From contig CM026560.1 of the NCBI GenBank assembly GCA_015143295.1, positions 7,008,501 to 7,072,500 of the forward strand: a DNA stretch of 64,000 bases. Reading direction: 5' to 3'. Both the position numbers and the translations under genes were made by a program. Below, piece by piece: positions 46,750-57,545 of the stretch (within the stretch, counting starts at the first letter, position 1; each line of letters starts with the position of its first letter). The stretch comes from Tetracentron sinense (taxonomy: Eukaryota; Streptophyta; Magnoliopsida; Trochodendrales; Trochodendraceae). The notes beneath the pieces are model-generated. The model was not told where the DNA came from. It made no database searches and saw only the letters and a program-made list of their open reading frames with translations.

Positions 46750-46945
46750 ACCGATCGCTAGAGATCGATTGGTCCACAACCGATCGCTCGGTCTAAATTT
46801 GCGATCGATCGGTATCTATTGATTGGTCCAAAATTTTCTTTGGGGAAAAATTCCAGAGATGGTGTTTTTAACCAATCGCTCGGTAAAAAACACCAGTCGC
46901 TCGGTAGGCCACTGATTGCTCGGTCATAAACACCGATAGCTCGGT
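46750..46945 (+). promoter_or_regulatory. ACCGATCGATCGGT-type palindrome array
   Basis: About eight boxes follow the same order and spacing as 5048-5233, including the central TGGTCCAAAATTTT spacer. Several boxes show C-to-T or G-to-A changes at CpG sites (ACCAATCGCTCGGT, CTGATTGCTCGGT), as expected from cytosine methylation. Confidence 0.7.
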
Positions 46946-47268
46946 CTTTCACATTTTTGCAGAATTCATTAAGGGTAAATGAGTCTTTTGACCCCCCTCT
47001 TTTCTGTATAAGCCTAACTCGTGGGTGAGGGTTTCATAAACCCTCAAAGCTCATATTTTGGGATTTTGGGAGAAAGAAGAAGGAAAAAAGCTAGGGTTTT
47101 GATACAAGGAAGATTGGAGGAGTGATTAGAGCTTAGATTTCATCCCATTCCTCGAGTATCCTCAAGATCTTCTCCAAATTTTAAGGTTAGTACACCCTAC
47201 TAACTACCTTAGTAACAACCTAGGATTTCTTAAGTGAATGTACATTGAATCTCTCCCATTCTCTTTTG

Positions 47269-48637
47269 TGTTGAAATATGCTATGCCCTAAAATATAAAC
47301 AAGATAATATGAATAGTGGAATGTGAAAAAATTCGTTGAATCCCAAATCAATGTTTGAGTCAAGAACTCACAAAACAAAGAGGGTGGTTAGGTTTTCCTA
47401 TAAGACTATCTACCCTTTTTATGATTTAACAATTAAATTATTAACTTTAGGGATGATAAAATTTAAGTGCGTAAATAGAAAACCAAGCAAACCACAACAC
47501 AAGAATTTTTACGTGGAAACCCTTCCGAAAAAAACCACGGGTCCTAATCCAGCCAAGAAAAATCACTAAGACAAAGTAAACAAGAACTTACAAGACTCGA
47601 ACTTGACTCATTCGGACTCGACACTTTGATCCTTTAGTTCTTCGTCCTCCACGCCTCGAAAAGTCATCACGTACTCTCAAGTCCCGTGATCAACCGTACC
47701 TGCTCGTACTTCTCTTTGTGTCTCGAAAATAGTCCACAATCTTCCGATCGATTTCCGTCAATGACGGCTTCGGATTCCACCGACCAAATCACACATCCAT
47801 AATCCGTCTCGGATCGATCTCCTTCACAAAAGGCTCCAGAACACTCCGGCCAAGTTTTTCTATCCAGAACGGGTTGATGGTTTGATTAAAATCAACTCCT
47901 AGATGGACTCTATCAATGGGAAGGTCCAAATAGGCTAGAATGAAGCATTGACTTGTAAAACTAGGATGAGAGAAGGATTCTCAAAGGGGAGGAGAGACAA
48001 TGCAAAATAGAGTTTTTATTAGCTCTAGAGATAGTTAAAAACCCTCTCAATACTCCCCCAAAGATGCTCTCCAAGAACTAGAAGGGTTCACACTTTATAG
48101 GGAATCAAAAACTAAGTTTAGAAGTTGCTAAAACCCAAGAAAAAACGTATTTGGAAGTTTTCCCATATCAGGGTCGACCCTGGAGGTTAGTTGGGTCGAC
48201 CTAAAGGTGATTTATATTGATTTTGGATGATTTTCCATATGTGGGCCGACCCAAACATCCTCCAGGGTCGACCCTAAGATATGCAAGGTTCTGCCTCATT
48301 TTGCCATACAAAATTTTGGCTCTTCAAGGTCGTACCAAAACGCCCAAGGTCGACCCTGAGGTAAAAAAAAATGTTTAAACTTCATTTTTAGCTTGCTCTC
48401 TTCACCTAGGGTCCGTATGGTTAGTGTAGGACACTTACCACCTCAGGCATCATATTAGAATTATTCTAAGTCAATTTTCACCTATAGTAGCATGGTATCT
48501 AGCTCACTTACCATCCTATGAAGGAAATGATCAACCGAGTCTTCAACTTCACTTGTCGTGGATGCTTGAAGGCAATGACACACGAGACACACATAGACAC
48601 CTAGACTTACTTGTTTTGACACCGGAATACACCAACA
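47269..48637 (-). repeat. LTR nested in the gypsy LTR (1369 bp)
   Basis: On the minus strand it runs TGTTGGTGTATTCC to CATATTTCAACA. No direct target duplication was found; flanks read TTTTG and CAAAA. It has a TATA-like CCTATAAAGTG on the minus strand (near 48095) with GGGTCGACCC palindromes upstream (48170-48357). The family is uncertain, possibly Copia. Confidence 0.55.
48170..48357 (-). promoter_or_regulatory. Three pairs of AGGGTCGACCCT palindromes
   Basis: Boxes start near 48170/48192, 48242/48264 and 48326/48346, giving spacings of 22, 22 and 20 bp within pairs. The array lies just upstream of the minus-strand TATA box near 48095. Confidence 0.65.
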
Positions 48638-49797
48638 CAAAAAACATGGACTTTATAGAATGTATGGATAGATGAGGGGTATAAGGCAATTGGATGCCGT
48701 ATGGGTGATGAATGTGTGTTGGAAAAATGGTGGATGGGCATTTCAAGCATAATGAATACACTTTATGTGGTTTGATGAAATGTATGCACTAAGAAATCAA
48801 AATGGAATGACTATAAATGTGTTGCATGCCATGTGTTCGATAAAATACCCAAATGAGAATCTAATGGATTTAATGAAGAAAATGAAAGTAGGCTTTATGT
48901 GATTTTTCCAAAAAAATGATAAGTTGATCAAATGCTCCATATGTTGTCTAAATTCTCGCATGATTTTATTAAGAATGAAAATGTTATACATCCTCTCTTT
49001 TGTTGCACATGCTACCATGATCACTACAAGTGCTACACACATGCTTCCTTTTATTTATTCATGTCATCATGATTATTACACATTGCCACACACACACCCA
49101 TGCATGTATTAACCGAGATTTTCCTAAAGTATAAAGTATACGAAACAACAAGAACAAGATTCTGATTCACGATATGAATGATAAAGCCGGACATCGGGCC
49201 GGTCAAGGGTAGGGCATATCCCTAAGATATGTCATACCTGGCTCATAAGGAAAACAAGTATGAATGATAAAGCCGGACATCGGGCTGGTCAAGGGTAGGG
49301 CATATCGCAAGATATGTCATACCTGGCTCACAAGAAAACAAGAAAACAAGGAGGTTGGTGTACATTTTCTATATATATATATTTCGTTGAAGGGAATTTA
49401 CATTCTTGGCTCACAAGTCGCTTCAAGGGCACTAACCTCTGGCTCACAAGTAAACAAGCAAGTCAAGTCAAGAACATGACAAGTGATTCTAAACAAGAAC
49501 AAGACAAGTATGCGTGATTCTTACGAACGAAACCAAGACAAGAACAAGTTTTCAAACATGAAAAGCAAGTTTTGAAAGAGACATGAAAGACTATTTTCAA
49601 GAATAAGACATGATTTTTAAAGTACGCGTTTTACCAGAGTTTTTGCATTCATTCACGCATATCAAGATTATCACATTGCTTTATTTTCAATGCTATTTTC
49701 ATATGCTGCCATTACTTGCTTTAAGTTGATGTGATGAACTATATCTTGTTGCCTTGTGTGATTGTTATTGCTATTGTTAGTTAGTGGCTTGTACTCG

Positions 49798-49980
49798 CTG
49801 AGTATTCCAACTCAGTCATACTTTTATGCTGGCAGGTGCACGGGTCCCTTTTGACATTTGTGCCCCGGGTCCTTAGGTTGAGGAGGACTACGACGAGGAA
49901 GAACCATATGAGGATTCGGTAGTAGAACCTCAGGCTGAGGTGAGGGACTTAGACCATTGGCCCACGAGGGTGATTATTGA
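49798..49980 (+). other. Conserved LTR hairpin and acidic frame, second copy
   Basis: The hairpin CTGAGT...ACTCAG (49798-49815) is followed by CTTTTATGCTGGCAGGT. A frame with VEEDYDEEEPYED then follows. The codon before VEE is TAG where two other copies have TGG. Confidence 0.5.
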
Positions 49981-50266
49981 GCGAGAGAGAGTTGTGATGT
50001 TTCTCATTTTGTATTTTGGATAGGTGAGCATGTCCACCTTTGACTTGATATATTATGTATATGTAAACTTGGAATACTGGTTTGAGTTATAGAAGAAACG
50101 AAAATTTTGGTTACGCTTCCGCACTCATGTTTAGCTTCCACACTCTGATTATTGTTATTATTATATCATGTTAGCCTTGTTTATTATAGGATGGTTTAAC
50201 AGGTACGAATAGTCACCTCTAAAGTATCCCTTAACTCCTATGGGGTATTTTGGGGCGTGACAGAAG

Positions 50267-50278
50267 TGGTATCAGAGC
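50267..50278 (+). other. Primer binding site, initiator tRNA-Met
   Basis: TGGTATCAGAGC is the standard plant initiator-Met primer site, four bases after the LTR end. Confidence 0.92.
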
Positions 50279-50584
50279 TCTAGGCATTAGAGTCCCTAGG
50301 GTCACTTAGTACTCGATACCATGATTAAACAAGACAATAGGTGTTATGAAAGAGTCATATTCCAAGTATAGACTAACAAGTTAGTCTTAGTCAAAATAGG
50401 TTGAACTTCAACCGAACTTAGTGATCTACGCTAGGAATACGGATCGTATGTTATGACATCGTTATGAATACCATGTGTGCTTTATTCTATGCTTGGTGAA
50501 TATGTATTGAGTGAAATTTTGAAATCATTACTAAATGCATATCCAAGTTAGACTTATGTGTATTTTCGTTCTTAGGATTTAATC

Positions 50585-51812
50585 ATGAGACGCAATACTC
50601 GGGGTCGCGGATACAACACGAGAGGAAATGAGGGTGATGCTCCATCGGGTGATGATCAACCCGACTTTGCCCAAGCTTTTGCTTTAATAGCCGAGACTTT
50701 GGCTATGCTAGCGGCAAGACAACCGGCTACTCCCTCTAATGCCGCACTTATAAAGGCTCCTCCAAATAGAGCTCAAGCTGGAATAGAGGCTTTTCAGAGA
50801 TGAGGCCTCCAACATTTACTGGAAGCATTGATCCACTAGTCTCCGAAGGATGGATCCGGCAGCTTGAGAAAATATTCTCAGTATTGACACCTACTAATGC
50901 AGAAAGGGTCAACTGGGCCGCCTTCATGCTTGAAGGTGAGGCTAATCATTGGTGGAGGTCCGCACTTAGGACCCGAGATTTGACCCGATAGGGTCAAGTG
51001 TGGACATGGGGTGAATTCTTGGACGTCTTTTACAAGAAATACTTCCCCGTTGGGATGAATGAAAAGAAGGAAGTTGAATTTATTACCTTGGAGTAAGGTA
51101 GCCTATCTGTGGCGACTTATGAAGCCAAGTTCTTGGAGCTATCTCGATTTGTTCCACATATGATAGCGACCGAGGCTATGAAAGCCCGAAAATTTGAGAG
51201 GGGATTGAAGGCCTACCTCAAGGATCGAGTTTCAATGTTTAGACATGAGACATATTCAGAAGTTGTAGATAAAGCCCTCTTGACAGAGTTGAATTCTGAG
51301 GAATTTCTCAAGAGGAGGGGAATGGAGAAGGGCTAGTCTAGTGGTTCCGCAGAGAAGAGAGCTAGGTTTGCTCCATACCAGTCCACAGGGCCAGCGCAGT
51401 CACAGAGGATGTACTCTGCACCTCAGTCTCTCCGCCCTTTTGCCCCACCGGCTTTTCGTCCTGGCTACTATTCATGGCCCTCGCCCCACAGTGACTCAGG
51501 TTACGGGTTATGCACCTTCCACCAATTCTTACGATATGTGCACCCTTTGTGGAAGGAGGCATTTGGCCAGCGAGTGTCGAAAGGCTACCAAAAGTTGTTT
51601 TCCATTGTGGCGACCAAGGCCACATAATTCGAGATTGCCCCCGTCGTCACTTGCCGGTTCAGTCTCAAGGGAGTAGGCCCCCTATTAGGTAGACATCTCA
51701 GTAGAGCTCTTCTCAGGCTTCGAGGCCCTCACCGTCGACATAGCCACTCGTCAAGCAATTCAGGGCCGAGTCTTTGCCCTGTAAGAGCAGGATGCACGTG
51801 CATCCGATGATT
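50585..51812 (+). pseudogene. Gypsy gag, decayed
   Basis: It starts MRRNTRGRGYNTRGN. The gag domain is recognisable (FSVLTPTNAERVNWAAFMLE, WWRSALRTRDL, WGEFLDVFYKKYFP, YEAKFLELSRFVPHMIA), as is a zinc knuckle (FHCGDQGHIIRDC) in a shifted frame. A stop near 50803, TAG near 50990 and 51095, and a frameshift near 51590 inactivate it. It is homologous to the gag at 2-1084 and breaks off at the ASDD position, exactly where foreign sequence begins. Confidence 0.85.
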
Positions 51813-53210
51813 CATTAATACCTATTAGATTATGGGTCTATTTCTAATGGTATTTCCAATTTGGGAAGAATCAATTGACATCGAAAACCTAGACACTGGC
51901 TTAGTGTGATCTTGCCTTTGGGCACATCATCACATCACCTTGAATAAGCAGATAGAAACTATCTTCTTCAGTTTCACAGATCTCATCTTGTGAATCCTGG
52001 CGCATTCGATCTATTGTCTGATCTATAAGGGATGTTATACTCACTCTTTGGCGTTATTGTATATATCTCTTATTCATATGCCTACCTACCATGAACCTAA
52101 TAAACACCTAGCGAAAGCTCACACTTTGGCGTTATTGCTCCCACTATTGTTTATATAGTTTTCACCATGTTCACACATAGGTGAGAGGGATTGGGCCCAA
52201 CTTTGGCCTGTCAGCTTACTCACACTCCCCACTATAGGATCACATAGTGTATGGTAGAAGATCATAATACTAGGGACTTGTCTTCTATCTTATATACACA
52301 TGATATATCAAGGGCAATTATTTCAACAGAATAATTAAACAATAGATATCATCTCATGATAAATAAACAACAATAATATATGAGATTAATCGCTATAGGT
52401 CAATAAATTAAAATGCATGGATGCAAGAGAATGAGATAAGAATAAAGGTAGCTCGCAAAATCCTTCGCGATCCCATCCTTTATCATCTTATCCAGATCAC
52501 ATCGCAACATCTCCACCAATGCATTAAACAGAATTTAAATGGCATTAGGGAAACCAGAATTCCATTCGCCCTTTTTGTGGAAACCAAATGAATCTGCCCT
52601 TTACAGATTGCAAAAACCTACAACATATTATCCTCTAATATGAATGCATGAATGATAAAAAATTTATCATAAAATATGACCCATAACTATAATCTCATAT
52701 AAAAAAGATGCTACATTGTGATGGAGTACTTTTTCTTATTTTAAAAGGTTTTAAAATTTGATAACAATTATCAATTCACTTGATAAAATCTATATCTTAT
52801 ATAGATCAAACCCTAGAAAAAATAAAACAATTATATTTTCTATAAAACAATTTTCATAAAATTATTTTTAAAATATAAGATAGAATTTTCTTAAAATCTC
52901 TACAATATTTTATTTCTTTCTCGAATGCAAGATCCTTTCTCGAATGCAAGATCCTTTCATATAGATTGGTTCTATTATTATCCAAGATTGGTTATTTAAC
53001 ACTAGTTTTTAAAATTATTTAATTATTATTATTATCAAATCTTATTCGATAACATAATAAAAATAATTATTTATTTATTCATCTCATGAATAAATAAAAT
53101 AATAAAAACTATGAGCAATATTAAATAGATCTAAATAAAATTCATCTCATGAATTAAATCATCCATTTAATTATCTTATCAAAATAAACAAAAAATACTC
53201 TTAACCATGA
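51813..53210 (-). other. Non-coding internal part of a minus-strand LTR element
   Basis: On the minus strand it follows the primer site at 53211. It is AT-rich, with a direct repeat CTTTGGCGTTATTG near 52040 and 52124. No coding region was found. Its far end abuts the broken gag, and the matching second LTR is missing. Confidence 0.5.
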
Positions 53211-53222
53211 GCTTTGATACCA
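53211..53222 (-). other. Primer binding site on the minus strand
   Basis: The minus strand reads TGGTATCAAAGC two bases after the LTR end CCCCCTTCA. Confidence 0.75.
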
Positions 53223-53868
53223 CTTGAAGGGGGATCCGGATAAAAATTTATACGAAAACTGGATCCCCTGGATCTTAACACCATAGAAAGCATCAAAATA
53301 TCTAAGAGTCTTAGTCATATCACCTCGGTGAATGATGTTCATCGGTGAAGCTTAATCCACTCGAACCGTCAGAACTCTTTGTAGAGATTTCTTGAAGAAA
53401 TACTCGAAGCTCGATCCTTATTCTTCGCTATCCCCACGAAGCTTTAGAATCTCCTTTGGAATTGTTAAAGCAAGAGGAAGAGGATGGATCAATGCTGTAG
53501 ACCTTCTATCACCAAAAACACTAAGGTTCAAAACCCTAGAAAAGCAAAACCCAACTTGCACCACCCTTCTTGTCGTGACCCAAAACCCACCCTAAGAGTT
53601 AGAGTGAACTTTGGACGACTAATCATGACTTACATGACTTGCTTGACAAATCATCCTGCAAAAACCCACAGAGCATATACAATAGAGGACGTAAATAGCG
53701 GAAACATACTTAAACATAGCATAGCGGAAGACTTAACCAAACCTCTATGTATATACAAGTGATCCAAGTTATACAAAAGATACACAAAAGAAAGTGCGGA
53801 CATGCCCGCCAAAATACATAAATCTAACTCTCAAGCTCACCCACAGCTATCCACTCAGATTCTACCAC

Positions 53869-54021
53869 CACCTAATAATAACCCTCTCCCTGAGGCTCCT
53901 CCACCGGCTCCTCAACGTACTCCTCCTCCACCCAAGGGCTCGGAGCACAGACATCAAATGGAGTAGCAGCTCCCTCAGAACCTGCCGACATAAACGTACG
54001 GCTGAGCATGGAATACTCAGC
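53869..54021 (-). other. Conserved LTR hairpin and acidic frame, third copy
   Basis: On the minus strand a hairpin GCTGAGTATTCCATGCTCAGC is followed by an acidic frame with PWVEEEYVEEPVEEPQ. Here the W codon is intact and the frame ends GEGYY-stop. Confidence 0.5.
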
Positions 54022-55399
54022 GTGTACCAAATACTAACCAACAGTCATAGCATACAGATAGCAATACATAGAGAAGGAAACAATTTACACATACAAAGCA
54101 GGAATAATTCATATCATAACAATAAAGTAAAGTAGTATATAATCATGCTTGCCTTCATAAAAGCCGATAAAACCCTTGAAATAATTGTGTGCTTGACTTG
54201 ACTTGAAATATCCTTTTCGTACTTGAAAGCTTGTCATGTTTGTCTTGCTTGATCTTGTCGAGCGTGTCGTACGTGTCATGCCATGCCATGCGTGTCATGT
54301 GTGCTTGCTTGTGATCATGTAACTTGTGAGATACACTTGTGAGATATCCTTGTGAGATGCGCTTGTGAGATGCCTTGAGAGGGAAGTGAGACCCTTCTTC
54401 ATGATATGTATGTACTTGCGAGGGAAGGGGGGCCCTTCTTTATGCTATGCACTTGTGAGTGAGGGGAGACCCCTCGTGGAATGTTTGTTCTTGTTTTCTT
54501 GTGAAAAATGAGGTAAAACATATCGTAGGATATGTCCCACCTCTCAACCTCGTTCTTGAAAGCCTCGGTAAATTCATATCATGCATGCCGTGCTCGTGGA
54601 TTCGTGTGCATACTTGCATTGGAATTTAAAGATGACATTTGGGGATTTCACAATATATAGCATGTTGCAAATTAAACAATAAGCATTTATGACATTTTAA
54701 AGAAAACAAGAACTCACACTATCATAAACCCTAACAAGTTCATAAGTAATTAAGCATGCATTTTCTTAAATTATCCTTCGTTTTGTTCACCTTGGCATTT
54801 CATCAAACATGGGGTGTGTCCATTATTTATTTCAACGTAAATCATGCTTTTCTAGGTGGGTTATGCTCACATCATACATGTTTGTTCATTATGGATACAA
54901 TGCCCTTCCCATTTCATTCATCACATCATCCACACGGCATCCATTTGCCAACATCCATCTCCATCTCCATTCACCATTCACACAACCCATCTCATAACAC
55001 ATATGTAGATGAAGGAAAACAAAGAAACATGGAGGAAAAGAGGAACTATAACTAGGAGGGTAGCAAGAAGTACCGACCTTGATCAATGAGGAAGAAAACT
55101 CCTCCAAAAATGTGCATGTAGATGCTGCCCTAGCTTGAGAAAAGTGCTCCTCACGAGCTTGAATCGGAATCTTGAAGCAATCCAAGCTTGAGGTGATTGT
55201 GGGTCTTGAAACCCCTTTGATTTCTCCCCAAAAGCAAACCCTAGGTTAGGGAACCCCTTCTCCTTTCTCTCTATCTCTCAAAAGACTCTAAGTGTTGTGT
55301 ATGAACCCTCAAATGTTCGGGCAAAGCCTTTAAGGCATGAGTGAAACGCCCAAAAGACGAAAACACCCTTAGTGAAATTTCTGCAAAAACACGAAGACC

Positions 55400-55575
55400 G
55401 AGTGATCGATGTTTATGACTGATCGATCGGTTGCCTACCGAGCGATCGGTGTGTTGACCGAGCTCTCGACCAAAAATCAACTCTCTGGAAAATTTCCCCA
55501 TACAAAAATCTTGACCAGTCGATAGCTACCGATCGATTGGTTTTGGACCGATCGATCGCTCCATTGACCGAGCGA
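55400..55575 (-). promoter_or_regulatory. ACCGATCGATCGGT-type palindrome array
   Basis: On the minus strand the boxes and the central TGGTCAAGATTTTTGTATGG spacer follow the same order as at 5048-5233. Confidence 0.7.
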
Positions 55576-57545
55576 TTAGTGATCTGCAAATCCAAACTAT
55601 TTTGGCCATATTGTTTGACTCGTTCGTCGGATTTTGACGATTCAACTTGCGTTGGATTCATACTTCGAAAAATAACATTTCTGACGTTTCAGAATTTCTA
55701 ATTTCTTCCTAATTTATTAATTGTACTACTTTAAAGGTAAATTGGCTACGAAAGTGCCATGTATTACGCATGAAAAAGTCTGGGGCTCTACACTTGTAGC
55801 TCACGAAAATCCTTAGGGACACTTCCTATGGGCTCACGGTTTGGAGAGAGAAGAGAAAGTGTGAAAAAAATTCTGGAGAATTGTCTCTCTTTATGGTGTA
55901 GGTGTTGGAGTATTTATCTATAACTATTCTAGTTATAGAAGACCTACTAATTAAGGAGTCCCTTTTGAAGAGGATTCATTAATTAAAATGGATAAGTCAA
56001 CATCCAACAAAGGGAGGAATCCTAGTCAAACTCGGATTCCACAACCACAAAGGGGTGGGCGTGAGCCATGATGGTGCGTGAGATTTGGGGAGTTTAACAC
56101 TCCTATTTGCATTCCAACTCCATGTCATCTTAATCCTAATTGCAATCCAACAATTGGATTTTAATTCCTTAATTAATAGAGTTATTACTCAATAATTATT
56201 CAAGTAACCAAATCTCAATCCAATTAGGATTTCCAAAGTGGGCGCCCCACCCTAAGGTTTAAACCCATGGGCTTGGGTCCCTATTAATGGGTTTATGGAT
56301 TTGGGTCAAATCCATTTCCCCTTTTATTATGTTAATTAAATAACCATCATTAATATCCTTTAATTTAAATCAACAATTGATTTAAACCTTAGATTAACAT
56401 TTAATGTATTTAATAGTGATTAACATTTAATCACTTAAATAATTGATTAAATTTTAATCAATTTATGAGCTTGTATTTCTTATGTGAGCATCTCCACAGA
56501 TTGCTCTGGGACATTCTTACCCTGACTTACCCAATGTTATCCCATTGACCCTAAACAGGAATTACATCAGAATTGCGAGTGACGTGAGATATCCATGTTG
56601 TAATTGAATCTCAATGTATGAACATTTAACCAATACGGATCCTGCCACATGAACTTTTAAATTTGATTTATCATTCCAAATACATTATCCCTAATAGGCC
56701 TTCGAGATTGACATACTATCTAACCCATAGCCCATTACACATCATCCGGGTTTCCAAGACTTATGATTAAGTCATGAGAAAGAATTTCTCATGAAAAACA
56801 TTTTGAGAAAATCTTTTAATAAGTATAATATATTTTAATAAAAGTATATTTCAAAACTTATTTTGATTTCAAAATCACCTGCGCAGGATTTGAACTTAAT
56901 CAACTGTCTTACCCAGAACTTGGATAATCTCTCAAATTAATGAGCATGGATTTCTTGTTTGAAATTCATCATGACTTGAACAACTTTTTGACTATTCAAT
57001 TGTCACCGTATTGTATTCTCGAAGTTAGAAAATACGTTGGTGGAATCAAAACAGTTAGATCAATGCTCAATCATAAATGAACACATCAGATCTAAGGATC
57101 ATCAAAACTGTTCAATGTGAATTAGAGACCAACTATCTGATAGTATGTTTATGCAAGAGGTCTCTCATTGAAAGCAATCAGTCAGTGTACATTTAAGCAC
57201 CCATATGCCGATGTGTAGTCTCCACTACAATAATTCGAGATAGAACTACATCTAAGCTATTGAGAACATCTTAGCATTCTGGTAGCCATATAGTGAAGTG
57301 CTCGGCTTCACCTACAGCTGTAACTATATAAGGTATAAGGAACTCGAAAGTTATATCTGCCAATGATAATCCAATCATATAACTTTCCTATGGACCTTTA
57401 TCGATATCTCATATCGTATAGATTATCTTATGATCATGGTCAATTACCCATAATGAATACACAATAGATTAAGAAGAAGTTTTTATTAGTCAAATTAATA
57501 AAAGTCTAACAATCTAAATGACTTTTCTGGGCATCATGTCTAACA

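Larger units (their letters stand above)
46521..50262 (+). repeat. Gypsy 5' LTR (3742 bp with insert)
   Basis: It starts TGTAGCGCCCCGG and ends TTTTGGGGCGTGACA, followed four bases later by a primer site. It carries the palindrome array (46750-46945), a TATA-like CTGTATAAGCC (47004-47014), the conserved hairpin (49798-49815) and the acidic frame. A second LTR is inserted at 47269-48637, so the native LTR is about 2.4 kb, like the one at 4556. Confidence 0.8.
53571..55792 (-). repeat. Solo gypsy LTR (2222 bp), TSD CTTCT/CTTGT
   Basis: On the minus strand it starts TGTAGAGCCCCAGAC and ends GGTTTTGGGTCACGACA. Flanks CTTCT (53566-53570) and CTTGT (55793-55797) match in four of five bases. It carries the palindrome array (55400-55575), a decayed TATA near 55330, the hairpin (54001-54021) and the acidic frame (PSPWVEEEYVEEPVEEPQGE). 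Confidence 0.82.
53225..57545 (-). repeat. 5' LTR of a minus-strand element, split by a solo LTR
   Basis: On the minus strand it starts TGTTAGACATGATGCCC (57545) and ends CCCCCTTCA (53225). Subtracting the gypsy solo LTR and its duplication leaves about 2.1 kb. It resembles the LTR at 12879 in its start and length. An inverted repeat AATCCAACAATTGGATT lies near 56147. The base run GTACG at 57546-57550 may be its target duplication, but no partner is seen. Confidence 0.7.
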
